NCBI RefSeq assembly: GCF_963675635.1
Contig: NZ_OY776488.1
Location: 1,463,501-1,527,500 of the forward strand
Direction of reading: 5' to 3'
Origin: an uncultured Pseudodesulfovibrio sp.
Lineage (GTDB): Bacteria > Desulfobacterota > Desulfovibrionia > Desulfovibrionales > Desulfovibrionaceae
Length of the DNA: 64,000 nucleotides
The position numbers and the translations under genes are program-made. Below are positions 45,849 through 55,111 of this stretch, in pieces. The notes under the pieces are model-generated. The model worked only from the letters and a program-made list of their open reading frames with translations. It ran no database searches and was not told where the DNA came from. Numbering within the stretch: position 1 is the stretch's first letter; each line of letters begins with the position of its first letter.

Positions 45849-46571
45849 CTATCCTTGCGCCAACAGTTCCCTGTATGCCGCGCTCATCTTCTTGCGCAGA
45901 TCATCCTTGAACTTCTCTCGATCCTTGAGTGTATAGTCGGACGGGTTAATGATAGGTAGAGCCTTCACCCGAACCACAGGCCGGTTATCGATAACCAGCT
46001 GTCCCTTGCCCATAATGAGCCCTGTATTGGTCATGACGATGGGCACCACCGGAAGACCGGACTTCAGGGCAATGATCATGCCGCCGACTTTGAATTCCAT
46101 GAGGTCTTCAAGATTCAGGTTGCGCGTCCCTTCCGGGAATATAACCGGAGAGATTCCGCCCTTGGCAGCTTCCACAGCTTCATTCAGGGACTTCATGGCT
46201 GCACGACGGTTTTCACGATCAACACAAATATGCCCGGAATGAGCCAGAGCCTTGCCGTAAATGGGAATATCAAACAGGCTCTTTTTAGCGACAAATCGGA
46301 TACGGTTGCCCTTGAGGATATCGAACAACACCGGAATGTCGAGATTCGACTGATGATTGCAAATGAAAACGTAGTGTCCAGTGGGGTCCACATCACCCAT
46401 ATCTGCTTCAATATTGATGCCGGACAGCTTAACTGCGGCACGCCCCCAGGCCAATCCCCAACGATCATATTCCTCGGGAGTGGACGTGACAGGATCCACC
46501 TTCATCGACTTCCAACTATAATAGACAGTTACAATCCACAGGTTGAGCACGAAAAATATACGTCGAAGCAT
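45849..46571 (-). CDS. plsC: 1-acyl-sn-glycerol-3-phosphate acyltransferase
   Basis: The 240-residue protein starts with a membrane-associated hydrophobic segment (IFFVLNLWIVTVYYSW). It has the acyltransferase motifs NHQSNLD (H-x4-D) and FPEGTRN, and VVPIVMTNTG. PlsC makes phosphatidic acid. Its product links with CdsA elsewhere in this window, which uses phosphatidate. The gene lies just upstream of rnj. Confidence 0.93.
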   Translation of the reverse strand: MLRRIFFVLNLWIVTVYYSWKSMKVDPVTSTPEEYDRWGLAWGRAAVKLSGINIEADMGDVDPTGHYVFICNHQSNLDIPVLFDILKGNRIRFVAKKSLFDIPIYGKALAHSGHICVDRENRRAAMKSLNEAVEAAKGGISPVIFPEGTRNLNLEDLMEFKVGGMIIALKSGLPVVPIVMTNTGLIMGKGQLVIDNRPVVRVKALPIINPSDYTLKDREKFKDDLRKKMSAAYRELLAQG

Positions 46572-46630
46572 TGCCTTTCCTTATTGTTTAACTCACAAGT
46601 GAGTAAACCAATTCGCCCCATCAAACAAGT

Positions 46631-46666
46631 GAAAGAAAAGGGACGGCAGGTTTCCCCGCCGTCCCC
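46631..46666 (-). terminator. Intrinsic terminator after the EF-G-like gene
   Basis: On the minus strand GGGACGGCGG pairs with CCTGCCGTCCC, with a minor irregularity, followed by TTTTCTTTC. It lies about 20 bases past the stop at 46688. Confidence 0.88.
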
Positions 46667-46687
46667 GTGTTGTCTGTTGAAAGAAAG

Positions 46688-48748
46688 CTATTCGCCGTCA
46701 TCCGCCCTTTTATTTGCAGCGATAACCTTTTCGGTTTCCTGTGGCGGGCATTCTTCATAGGAAGCAAATTCCATGAAGAACGTACCCTGACCGCCGGTCA
46801 TGGAGTTCAGATCAGGGGCATACTTGAGCATTTCAGCCATGGGGACATGCGCCTTGACCTCGGTCAGACCGGCCTGGGAATCGGACCCCAGCACCTTGCC
46901 GCGACGAGAGGACAGGTCACCGATAACGTCGCCCATGAAAGCATCCGGTACTGCCACTGCCACAAGCATGATAGGTTCAAGAAGAGCCATTTTGGCTTTT
47001 TCGCATGCTTTTTTGAAAGCGATTGATCCAGCCACCTTGAACGCCATCTCCGATGAGTCAACGTTATGATAGCTGCCGTCATACAGCGTCACCTGGAAAT
47101 CGATGACCGGATAACCGGCCAGCACGCCGCGAGCGGCAACTTCCTGAACGCCCTTGTCAACAGCAGGAATAAACTGACGGGGGATGGACCCTCCGACAAT
47201 CTTGTCTTCAAATTCATACCCGGCACCGGAAGGTCTGGGAGCCACATGAATCCAGCAGTCACCAAACTGTCCGCGACCGCCGGACTGCTTCTTGTGACGG
47301 CCCTGAACTTCGGTGGCACCAGTCTTGAAGGTTTCACGGTACGGAACCTTGGGTGTCTTCAGGACAATGTCGGCCTTGTAGCGACGCTTGGCTTTTTCCA
47401 CCGATATTTCAATATGATTCTGTCCCATGCCGGACAACAGGATGTCACCGGACTCTTCATCACGGGCCAGCGTCAGGGTAATATCCTCTTCAAGCAGTTT
47501 TGCAACTGCGGAGTAGACCTTGTCTTCGTCCCCCTTCTCGGCCGGAGCCAGAGCAAAGGTGATCAACTGCGGAGCAATTTCCGGCTTGACCAGCTTGAAC
47601 TCATCCTTCTCGACCAGCGTGTCGCCGGTATGCGTATTCTTGAGCTTTGCCAGCACAACAATGGAGCCCGGCCCCATGGGAGTTTTAACCTGAGCCTGTT
47701 CCTTGCCGTTCATGACCAGCAATTGTCCAACGCGCTCTTTTTCGCCGTTGGAAGCATTGAGCAACTGGGAATCGGACTTGAGTTCACCGGACAGGACGCG
47801 AACCACGGTAAGCTGACCGGCAAACGGGTCGGCCTGGGTTTTGAATACGAAACACGCCAGAGGCTCGTCAGGCGAACTGGCGCGTTCACCCTCTTCGCCT
47901 TCCCACACCTTATGAGTCAAAGGACCGGGCAGCAGATTCTGCACGGTATCCAGGATCATCTGCCCACCCTGGCAGTTCAGGGCTGCCGAGACGACCACAG
48001 GAACAAGCTCTCCGGCAGCGACGCCGCTCTGAAGCCCCTTGGTTATATCTTCAGGCGACAGCTCACCATCTTCAAAATATTTTTCCATGAGATCTTCATC
48101 ACTCTCGGCGATGTTCTCAATCATGGTTTCACGCAACATTTCGACTTCATCAGCGATATCGCCGGGGATGTCCCCTTCTTCAACTGCGCCGTCTTCACCG
48201 AAGAAAAGGGCCTTGCCGGACATCATGTCCACCACACCCTTGAAGTCCTCTTTGGAACCGATAGGATAATACAACAGGGCTGGACGGGCGCCGAGAGCTT
48301 CGGAAATTCCGTTGAACGCCGTATCGAATTCAGCCCGGTCACGATCCATCTTGTTGATGACGATCATGGAGGGCAGCCCCAGTTTCTGTACCTGCGCCCA
48401 TATCTTGCGAGTCAGGGGTTTTACGCCGTCAACGGCGTCAATAACCATAACCACTCCATCGGCTGCGGTCAGGCTGTAGGAAAGATCACCTGCAAAGTTG
48501 GAATCACCTGGAGTGTCGATAAGGAAATGATCGTTCTTTTTCCACTTGAAGCTGGCAAAGCCAGGCTGAACAGAACCACGACGCTTGATTTCCTCGGGCT
48601 CATAATCGAGAACGGTGTTTCCGTCTTCGACCTTCCCGAGGCGGGTTACAACTCCGGCATTGAAAAGCAACATCTCGGCGACGGAAGTTTTTCCGCTACC
48701 GCCATGACCGACGAGTGCATAAGTTCTTTGAGTTTTCAAGTCAGGCAT
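46688..48748 (-). CDS. EF-G paralogue with altered GTPase motifs
   Basis: The 686-residue protein has the five-domain EF-G layout with P-loop GHGGSGKTS (14-22) and NKMD (132-135). However, switch I reads RRGSV where EF-G has RGITI, and G3 reads DTPGD (78-82) in place of DTPGH, so the catalytic His is absent. Such changes mark accessory EF-G paralogues rather than the housekeeping FusA. The C-terminal domain IV/V segments (PRQFIPAVDKGVQEV and VPMAEMLKYAPDLNSMTGGQGTFFMEF) are intact. Its cellular role is not known from sequence. Confidence 0.9.
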   Translation of the reverse strand: MPDLKTQRTYALVGHGGSGKTSVAEMLLFNAGVVTRLGKVEDGNTVLDYEPEEIKRRGSVQPGFASFKWKKNDHFLIDTPGDSNFAGDLSYSLTAADGVVMVIDAVDGVKPLTRKIWAQVQKLGLPSMIVINKMDRDRAEFDTAFNGISEALGARPALLYYPIGSKEDFKGVVDMMSGKALFFGEDGAVEEGDIPGDIADEVEMLRETMIENIAESDEDLMEKYFEDGELSPEDITKGLQSGVAAGELVPVVVSAALNCQGGQMILDTVQNLLPGPLTHKVWEGEEGERASSPDEPLACFVFKTQADPFAGQLTVVRVLSGELKSDSQLLNASNGEKERVGQLLVMNGKEQAQVKTPMGPGSIVVLAKLKNTHTGDTLVEKDEFKLVKPEIAPQLITFALAPAEKGDEDKVYSAVAKLLEEDITLTLARDEESGDILLSGMGQNHIEISVEKAKRRYKADIVLKTPKVPYRETFKTGATEVQGRHKKQSGGRGQFGDCWIHVAPRPSGAGYEFEDKIVGGSIPRQFIPAVDKGVQEVAARGVLAGYPVIDFQVTLYDGSYHNVDSSEMAFKVAGSIAFKKACEKAKMALLEPIMLVAVAVPDAFMGDVIGDLSSRRGKVLGSDSQAGLTEVKAHVPMAEMLKYAPDLNSMTGGQGTFFMEFASYEECPPQETEKVIAANKRADDGE

Positions 48749-49012
48749 ACTTCACTCCACGTACTTTTTTCAGGTTATCCCTATTGTCTCGAAAGCCATT
48801 GGCTCCCGTGAGAATCACAGCACTTGGTTTTTCGCAGGTTTAGTCCTATAGGAAGACCAACGCGAGCTTGTCAAGTTAGACGCTATGAACATCAACGACA
48901 TATCCATCAATCATTATTAAACATTTTTGATAGACGCTTGCAATTTCAACACAGATCAAACGCAATTGCAACCAGTTACATCATTTTAGACAGAAACTTT
49001 CAGGAGCGGGAT

Positions 49013-49975
49013 TTGCATCTTTCCAACGAGATATTCACGGCATCGGCCGACAGTATACACGATTCGGGTCGCCATCTATTCTGGTCTGTAATACCCGATA
49101 AAGCCCTGATGGATTCAATTGATGAATTCGGCCAGTCCGCCCCGGTACTGGTCTGCGAATCCGAAACCGGCCTGACGCTCATCGCCGGGTATGCACGGCT
49201 GGCCGTTTTACGAGAACTGAAAAAACCGGTTCTGACCCGGATGGTAGAAGACGTCACCGAAATGGACAAAGGACTACTCTATCTTGCTGATAACCTGCAG
49301 CGCCCCATGGACGATGGGATGCGCCTCAAGGCACTTGAATTTTTTGCTTCGCTCATGGACGAGAAATCCCTCAAAGCGGACATCCTGCCGCGGCTGGGCG
49401 TCAAACCAAAATCCAAGGATGCCAAGCTCCTGTTCAGCTGGCTTACCATGGACACGACGTGGCGCAACCTGTTGACTCAGGGCAACATCCCACTGGCCTC
49501 TACCACACCCCTGTCACGTATGACCGAGGACGACCGTCAAGCCGTGGAACAGCTGTTCACCGGATTCTCATGGTCTCGCTCCAATGCAGTCAATGTCTTG
49601 AACTGGCTGTTCGAGACCGCCAAAATGAATGCACAGTCCGTGCAGGACGTCATGCACTCGGCAGGCATGGTTTCAATTCTTTCACAGGGACTTTCTCCCA
49701 AGGACGCCATTACGCGTCTCGCCAATGCTGCCCGGCTGGCCCGCTACCCCGAGCTGACAAAGCTCCAGGACCGCTTCTTGGCCGCAGCCGGTGAAATCAC
49801 ATCCGGAACACGCTGGCGCATGGTCCAGCCCAACAATTTCGAAACCGGCGGAGCAGAACTGACCGTCCAGATCAAGGACGACGAACAACTCAAAAGGGCC
49901 GCAGAGGAAATGGAGGGTCTCGCCGACGCTCCCGCATGGGAAAAACTCTGGAAACTGGGCAGTGGCAATGACTAG
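49013..49975 (+). CDS. ParB-like N-terminal domain protein
   Basis: Starting at the TTG at 49013 (AGGAG seven bases upstream), the 320-residue product has a ParB/Srx-type fold segment: FWSVIPDKALMDSIDEFGQSAPVLV, LTLIAGYARLAVLRELKKPVLTRMV and GLLYLADNLQRPMDDGMRLKALEFF. It continues into an all-helical region. In-frame sequence upstream to 48824 lacks coding character. Its end overlaps the next gene, a radical SAM protein, so they form a coupled pair. Chromosome-partitioning function is unlikely given the context; a DNA-binding or regulatory role for the pair is inference. Confidence 0.75.
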   Translation: MHLSNEIFTASADSIHDSGRHLFWSVIPDKALMDSIDEFGQSAPVLVCESETGLTLIAGYARLAVLRELKKPVLTRMVEDVTEMDKGLLYLADNLQRPMDDGMRLKALEFFASLMDEKSLKADILPRLGVKPKSKDAKLLFSWLTMDTTWRNLLTQGNIPLASTTPLSRMTEDDRQAVEQLFTGFSWSRSNAVNVLNWLFETAKMNAQSVQDVMHSAGMVSILSQGLSPKDAITRLANAARLARYPELTKLQDRFLAAAGEITSGTRWRMVQPNNFETGGAELTVQIKDDEQLKRAAEEMEGLADAPAWEKLWKLGSGND

Positions 49976-51080
49976 GCAACTCCCCATCCACCTCCGTAAA
50001 ATCGGCCATGTCTTCGTGGATGAATCCATGCAGGATTCTCCCATAGCGCAACGGGTACGCGAAAAACTGACCGTGACTGATCAGGCTGATATCCCATGGA
50101 CCGTTGTCCCGCCGGAACAAGACCGTGTGGAGTTTGACGAAGGAGACACACAGGCGCTGTATCTCAAAGAATATAAAGGAAAATTCCTCCGGTTCTGTCC
50201 GGGCACCCGGGCCTATCATTGCTGTGGCTATCGCATCATTCATATCGGCGAGAACTGCCCTATGGCCTGCTCCTATTGTATTTTGCAGGCATACTTTCAG
50301 GACCGCGTGCTCAAGATATGGGCCAATCAGGACGCACTCTTCACCGAACTTGGCAATGCCATCGGAGCGGACCCGAACACCCGTTACCGCGTTGGTACCG
50401 GCGAATTCACCGACTCACTGGCACTGGAACACCTAACCGGATACTCCCATAATCTCATAGAATTTCTTCAGGATTACGACAATGTGGTGCTGGAACTGAA
50501 ATCCAAGGTCGTCGACCTCTCCTGGATGGACGCCACCACCCGTACGGACCGCGTACTCCCAGCATGGTCCCTGAACGCACCGTTCATCAATGAGCACGAA
50601 GAATTCGACGTCTCCACCCTGACGGAACGCCTTGAGGCCGCCCGCACCTGTGCCGAAGCCGGATTCAAAGTCTGCCTTCACTTCGACCCGATCATCCACT
50701 ACCCCGGCTGGCGGGAGGGATACGCCGAAATCATCGACAGAATATTTGATTATGTACGTCCAGAGAACATAGCATACATGTCCCTCGGTTCGTTTCGCTG
50801 CATGCCGCAGCTTAATCCGATTATTGCTGATAATTTCCCCGACACCTCCTATATTTATAATGAATTTGTACCAGGTCTTGACGGCAAGGCCCGACTGCTC
50901 CGTCCCCTGCGAGTGGAACAGTTCTCCTTCATGATCGACCGGCTTCGCAAGCACGGCATGAACAAGCAGCTCTACTTCTGCATGGAATCCACCGAAGTCT
51001 GGAACGAAGTATTCGGATTCGCACCCAAGGATTTCGGGGGACTGGGGAACCACTTGATGGCGCAGGCTTTTGGGGAATGA
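49968..51080 (+). CDS. Spore-photoproduct-lyase-like radical SAM protein
   Basis: The 370-residue product has FCPGTRAYHCCGYRIIHIGENCPMACSYCILQAYF, where CPMACSYC is the C-x3-C-x2-C cluster motif for the radical SAM [4Fe-4S] centre. The C-terminal blocks FRCMPQLNPIIADN and LYFCMESTEVWNEVFGF match the lyase-like family. Spore photoproduct lyase repairs thymine spore lesions in Gram-positive spore formers; homologues in Gram-negatives have unknown substrates. The gene overlaps the ParB-like gene. The ATG at 49968 is preferred over a GTG two codons earlier. Confidence 0.88.
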   Translation: MTRQLPIHLRKIGHVFVDESMQDSPIAQRVREKLTVTDQADIPWTVVPPEQDRVEFDEGDTQALYLKEYKGKFLRFCPGTRAYHCCGYRIIHIGENCPMACSYCILQAYFQDRVLKIWANQDALFTELGNAIGADPNTRYRVGTGEFTDSLALEHLTGYSHNLIEFLQDYDNVVLELKSKVVDLSWMDATTRTDRVLPAWSLNAPFINEHEEFDVSTLTERLEAARTCAEAGFKVCLHFDPIIHYPGWREGYAEIIDRIFDYVRPENIAYMSLGSFRCMPQLNPIIADNFPDTSYIYNEFVPGLDGKARLLRPLRVEQFSFMIDRLRKHGMNKQLYFCMESTEVWNEVFGFAPKDFGGLGNHLMAQAFGE

Positions 51081-51165
51081 TGCTTACACAACTCGATAGA
51101 GTCATGCACTTTCCCCTTGCCAACCATAGTATATTGGGCTAAGTACCCCCGACTTCAAATTCACA

Positions 51166-51227
51166 CATCCTGCCCATAACTCCGGGTGGTCCGTGATGTC
51201 ACGGACTCCTTAATGGACTGCAGGATG
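51166..51227 (+). promoter_or_regulatory. Structured leader of rpsB
   Basis: CATCCTGC (51166-51173) pairs perfectly with GCAGGATG (51220-51227). This stem encloses a second hairpin in which GTCCGTGA (51189-51196) pairs with TCACGGAC (51199-51206). The structure ends about 23 bases before the rpsB ATG, next to its AGGAG ribosome site. S2 autoregulates through its mRNA leader in some bacteria; the same is proposed here by analogy. Confidence 0.6.
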
Positions 51228-51250
51228 GACGAAAAACCCAGGAGATTATC

Positions 51251-52063
51251 ATGGCTTACGTAACTATGAAGCAGATGCTGGAGACCGGCGTCCACTTCGG
51301 CCACCAGACCCGCCGTTGGAACCCCAAAATGCGCCCGTACATCTTCGGCGCCCGTAACGGCATCCACATCATGGACCTGCAGCAGACCGTCAAAATGTTT
51401 GCTACCGCCCATGATTTCATCGTCGACACCGTTGCCAAAGGCGGCAAAGTGCTGTTCATCGGCACCAAGCGTCAGGCTCAGGAATCCGTCAAGGCGGAAG
51501 CAGAACGTGCCGGCATGTATTTCGTCACTCATCGTTGGATGGGCGGCACCCTGACCAACTTCCAGACCATCAAGCGTTCCATCGACCGCCTCAAGAACCT
51601 CGAACAAATGTTCGAAGACGGCTCCATCTCCCGCTACACCAAGAAAGAAGCTGTGGGCATGAACCGTGAGGTCAAGAAACTGAACCTGGCTCTGGGCGGT
51701 ATCAAGGATCTGAACGAAGCACCCCGTGCTGCTTTCGTAATCGATCCCAAGCGCGAACAGATCGCCATTCAGGAATGCCGCAAGCTCGGTATCCCGGTTG
51801 TCGCTGTTGTCGACTCCAACTGCGATCCCGACATGGTTGATTACATCATCCCCGGCAACGACGACGCTATCCGCGCCATCAAGCTGTTTGCCACTCACAT
51901 GGCTGATGCCTGTCTCGAAGGCGCCGCCATGCAGAAGGATTACACAGCTAAAGCTGAAGCAGAGGCCAAGGCCGCCAAAGTTGCCGAGGCTCCCAAGGAA
52001 GAAGTAAAACCCGAAGAGAAGGCTCAGGCTCCTGCCGAAGCCCCCGCTGAGGAGAATAAATAA
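51251..52063 (+). CDS. rpsB: 30S ribosomal protein S2
   Basis: The 270-residue protein matches S2: [24 protein letters not shown] at the start, [21 protein letters not shown], and [34 protein letters not shown]-terminal Ala/Glu/Pro/Lys-rich tail of about 35 residues extends it. AGGAG precedes the ATG. The stop TAA overlaps the tsf ATG. Confidence 0.98.
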   Translation: MAYVTMKQMLETGVHFGHQTRRWNPKMRPYIFGARNGIHIMDLQQTVKMFATAHDFIVDTVAKGGKVLFIGTKRQAQESVKAEAERAGMYFVTHRWMGGTLTNFQTIKRSIDRLKNLEQMFEDGSISRYTKKEAVGMNREVKKLNLALGGIKDLNEAPRAAFVIDPKREQIAIQECRKLGIPVVAVVDSNCDPDMVDYIIPGNDDAIRAIKLFATHMADACLEGAAMQKDYTAKAEAEAKAAKVAEAPKEEVKPEEKAQAPAEAPAEENK

Positions 52064-52872
52064 TGTCGATCACTGCTGCACAAGTTAAGGACCTGCGCGA
52101 AAAGACCGGCGCAGGCATGATGGATTGCAAAAAAGCCCTGGTTGAATCCGGTGGCGACGAAGAAAAAGCAGTCATGTACCTTCGTGAGAAGGGCCTGTCC
52201 AAAGCCGCAAAGAAGGCCGGACGCGCCACCTCCGAAGGTCTGATCACCCCATATCTCTCTGAAGACGGCAAGACCGCTGTCATCTCCGAGCTGCTCTGCG
52301 AAACCGACTTCGTTGCCAAAGGCGACGACTTCACCGCTTTCGCACAGGCTCTGTCCGAGAAGATCGCCGGCCTGGACGTCACCACAGGCTCTGCAGACGA
52401 CCTGCCTGCCGACGTCGCCGACGTCACCGACCTCATCGCCAAACTCGGTGAAAACATGGGTGTCGGCCGTTTTGCCAAGATCACTACTGAAGGCGTGCTC
52501 GGAATCTACCTGCACTCCAACAACAAGCTTGCCGCCATCGTCGAGCTGACAGGCACCGACGACACTGACATGGCCAAAGACATTGCCATGCACGTTGCTG
52601 CCATGAATCCTGCCTGCATGACCTCTGATGAGCTGCCCCAGGATGTCCTGGAAAAGGAAAAAGCTCTGTACATGAAGCAGGCAATGGACGAAGGCAAGCC
52701 TGAGAACATCGCCGAAAAGATCGTTTCCGGTCGTCTGAACAAGTTCTACAAGGAAGTCTGTCTCGTTGAGCAGGCTTTCATCAAAGACGACAAGCAGACC
52801 ATCAAGCAGATCCTTGGTGGCGCAGCTGTCGCCAGCTTCCAGCGACTCGCCCTTGGAGAAAAGGCTGAGTAG
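52063..52872 (+). CDS. tsf: Elongation factor Ts
   Basis: EF-Ts exchanges nucleotide on EF-Tu. The 269-residue protein starts [28 protein letters not shown] with the TDFV motif in LLCETDFVAKGDDF, and continues with the MHVAAMNPACM segment. It shares one base with the rpsB stop. A strong terminator follows, so rpsB-tsf is a separate unit from pyrH. Confidence 0.98.
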   Translation: MSITAAQVKDLREKTGAGMMDCKKALVESGGDEEKAVMYLREKGLSKAAKKAGRATSEGLITPYLSEDGKTAVISELLCETDFVAKGDDFTAFAQALSEKIAGLDVTTGSADDLPADVADVTDLIAKLGENMGVGRFAKITTEGVLGIYLHSNNKLAAIVELTGTDDTDMAKDIAMHVAAMNPACMTSDELPQDVLEKEKALYMKQAMDEGKPENIAEKIVSGRLNKFYKEVCLVEQAFIKDDKQTIKQILGGAAVASFQRLALGEKAE

Positions 52873-52894
52873 TTGTTGCTCTAAAAAAATGGAA

Positions 52895-52919
52895 ACGGGC
52901 CGCATGGCCCGTTTTTTTT
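52895..52919 (+). terminator. Intrinsic terminator after tsf
   Basis: ACGGGCC (52895-52901) pairs with GGCCCGT (52906-52912) over a GCAT loop, followed by seven T. Confidence 0.95.
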
Positions 52920-52989
52920 GTCTGAAAAACATGCTATCGCCTTTGGGCGAGATCTTTTTTACGAACGTTCCATACACGAAGAGGTAACA

Positions 52990-53709
52990 ATGGAAACAGC
53001 GCGGTACTCGCGAATTCTCCTGAAACTCAGTGGAGAAGCCCTGGCTGGAGATCAACACTTCGGCATTCAACCTGAAGCCATTGGTCAGTTTGCCAAGGAA
53101 ATTGCCGAAGTGGCAGCTACCGGTCTCCAGATTGCACTCGTCATCGGTGGCGGCAATATTTTTCGTGGCATGGCAGCCAGTGCCAAAGGCATGGACCGCG
53201 CCCAAGGTGACTACATGGGCATGCTCGCTACGATCATGAACGCCCTGGCCGTACAGGACGCCCTGGAAAAAAATGGTTGCGACACCCGTGTCATGACCGC
53301 CCTTTCCATGGCAGATGTAGCCGAACCGTATATTCGTAGACGCGCACTCCGACACATGGATAAAGGCCGCGTGGTCATCTGTGCAGCCGGAACCGGCAAC
53401 CCGTATTTCACCACCGATTCCGCCGCAGCTTTGCGCGCACTGGAACTCAAGTGCGACGCCATTTTCAAGGCGACCAAAGTGGACGGCGTGTATGACAAGG
53501 ACCCCGCCAAATTCGACGACGCGGTCAAGTATGAAACGGTCTCGTATATGGAAACTTTGGAAAAGCGGCTCGGTGTCATGGACTCCACCGCCATTTCCAT
53601 GGCACGCGACAACAACCTGCCGATTATCGTCTTCAATCTGCACACCGAAGGCAATATCCGCAGGGCCGCCAACGGCGAAAACATAGGAACGACTGTCCAA
53701 GGAGATTAA
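52990..53709 (+). CDS. pyrH: UMP kinase
   Basis: PyrH phosphorylates UMP to UDP. The 239-residue product begins [20 protein letters not shown] and has [49 protein letters not shown], and the VDGVYDKDP segment. The start at 52990 has GAGG upstream; earlier in-frame sequence runs back into the terminator. It is followed by frr after one base. Confidence 0.97.
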   Translation: METARYSRILLKLSGEALAGDQHFGIQPEAIGQFAKEIAEVAATGLQIALVIGGGNIFRGMAASAKGMDRAQGDYMGMLATIMNALAVQDALEKNGCDTRVMTALSMADVAEPYIRRRALRHMDKGRVVICAAGTGNPYFTTDSAAALRALELKCDAIFKATKVDGVYDKDPAKFDDAVKYETVSYMETLEKRLGVMDSTAISMARDNNLPIIVFNLHTEGNIRRAANGENIGTTVQGD

Positions 53710-53710
53710 G

Positions 53711-54265
53711 ATGCAATCCGTACTTGATGATGGGAAAAAAAGGATGGCCGGAGCCATAACTTCCCTTGAAAAAGACTTCAGTAAACTTCGCACAGGTCGC
53801 GCCACCACAGCTCTGGTAGACGGAATTGTTGTGGATTACTATGGCACACCCACGCCTCTGAATCAGCTTTCCTCGGTGTCTGTACCCGATTCCAAGACCA
53901 TCACCATCCAACCCTGGGACAAGGGTGCATTCGGTGCGGTTGAAAAAGCCATACAGACTTCCGATCTCGGGTTCAACCCGGTCAATGATGGAAAGATCAT
54001 CCGTATTGTTATTCCGCCCTTGACCGAAGAACGCCGCAAGGAACTGGTCAAGATCGCAAAAAAATACACCGAAGATGCCAAAATCGCCATCCGTAACGTG
54101 CGTCGTGACATGAACGACATACTCAAGAAGATGGAGAAGGACAAAGACATCAGCGAAGATGAGAAGAAAAACGGCGAGACCAATGTTCAGAAAATGACCG
54201 ATGATTTCGTCAAGCAGACCGATGACGTCCTGGCTGGCAAAGAAAAGGAAATCCTCGAGATTTAG
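53711..54265 (+). CDS. frr: Ribosome recycling factor
   Basis: The 184-residue protein matches RRF ([62 protein letters not shown]). RRF with EF-G splits post-termination ribosomes. It lies between pyrH and uppS. Confidence 0.98.
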   Translation: MQSVLDDGKKRMAGAITSLEKDFSKLRTGRATTALVDGIVVDYYGTPTPLNQLSSVSVPDSKTITIQPWDKGAFGAVEKAIQTSDLGFNPVNDGKIIRIVIPPLTEERRKELVKIAKKYTEDAKIAIRNVRRDMNDILKKMEKDKDISEDEKKNGETNVQKMTDDFVKQTDDVLAGKEKEILEI

Positions 54266-54277
54266 TAGGATCTTCAG

Positions 54278-54994
54278 TTGAACAGCACACATATCCCCGC
54301 CCATATAGCCATCATCATGGATGGCAACGGCAGGTGGGCCAAACAGCGCGGGCTGAAACGGACCGAAGGCCATAAGGCCGGGACCGAGACCGCCCGCGCT
54401 GTGGTCACGCACTGTCGGAAACTCGGCGTAAAACACCTCACACTTTACACCTTTTCCAAGGAAAATTGGTCACGTCCCAAGGATGAGGTTAAAACCCTGT
54501 TCGAGCTCCTCACTTCCTTTTTGACGAAAGAAGAAAAGAGTCTCAAAGAACAGGGTATTCGTCTCAAGGTGTTAGGGGAACTCGATGACATGCCACTGAC
54601 CGTTCGTCAGGTTCTCAAACACACCATGCGGAAAACCAAAGACTGCACCGCCATGACCCTGAATCTTGCCCTGAATTATTCGGGAAGAGAAGACATCCTG
54701 CGTGCAGCAAGGGCTTTGGCAACCAAGGGATTATCTCCCGAAGCGATAACCGAAGAAGCATTTGCCAATGAGCTGTGGACCGCGGGCCAACCCGACCCGG
54801 ACCTGATAATCAGAACCAGCGGTGAACTGCGACTATCCAATTATCTTCTGTTTCAGAGTGCTTATTCCGAACTCTACTTTACGGACGTCTACTGGCCGAA
54901 TTTCACATCCGAAGAACTGGACAAGGCCATCACAGAACTGAATACTCGGCAACGTCGCTTCGGCAAGACGTCAGATCAACTCGCAGGGCAGTAA
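54278..54994 (+). CDS. uppS: Undecaprenyl diphosphate synthase
   Basis: The 238-residue cis-prenyltransferase has HIAIIMDGNGRWAKQRGLKRTEGHKAG near the start, YTFSKENW, and PDPDLIIRTSGELRLSNYLLFQSAYSELYF. It makes the C55 lipid carrier for cell-wall polymers. The start is a TTG at 54278 (AGGAT upstream); no better ATG precedes the conserved DGNGRW motif. Confidence 0.96.
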   Translation: MNSTHIPAHIAIIMDGNGRWAKQRGLKRTEGHKAGTETARAVVTHCRKLGVKHLTLYTFSKENWSRPKDEVKTLFELLTSFLTKEEKSLKEQGIRLKVLGELDDMPLTVRQVLKHTMRKTKDCTAMTLNLALNYSGREDILRAARALATKGLSPEAITEEAFANELWTAGQPDPDLIIRTSGELRLSNYLLFQSAYSELYFTDVYWPNFTSEELDKAITELNTRQRRFGKTSDQLAGQ

Positions 54995-55111
54995 AGCGAC
55001 TGGATATCTCACCGATTGCTTTACTTGACTTATTGCCCCCGTCTTTCAAATAGCGTAGACAAACAGAACTCGCATTAAGTGCGGCAACACATGTAACCAT
55101 TGAAATCATCT

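Noticed and set aside
47066-48811. A 581-codon open frame opposite the EF-G-like gene
   Set aside because: Antisense shadow of biased codon use; the minus-strand gene has clear GTPase motifs.
52024-53808. A 594-codon open frame opposite tsf and pyrH
   Set aside because: It spans three well-supported plus-strand genes and their terminator, so it is a codon-bias shadow.
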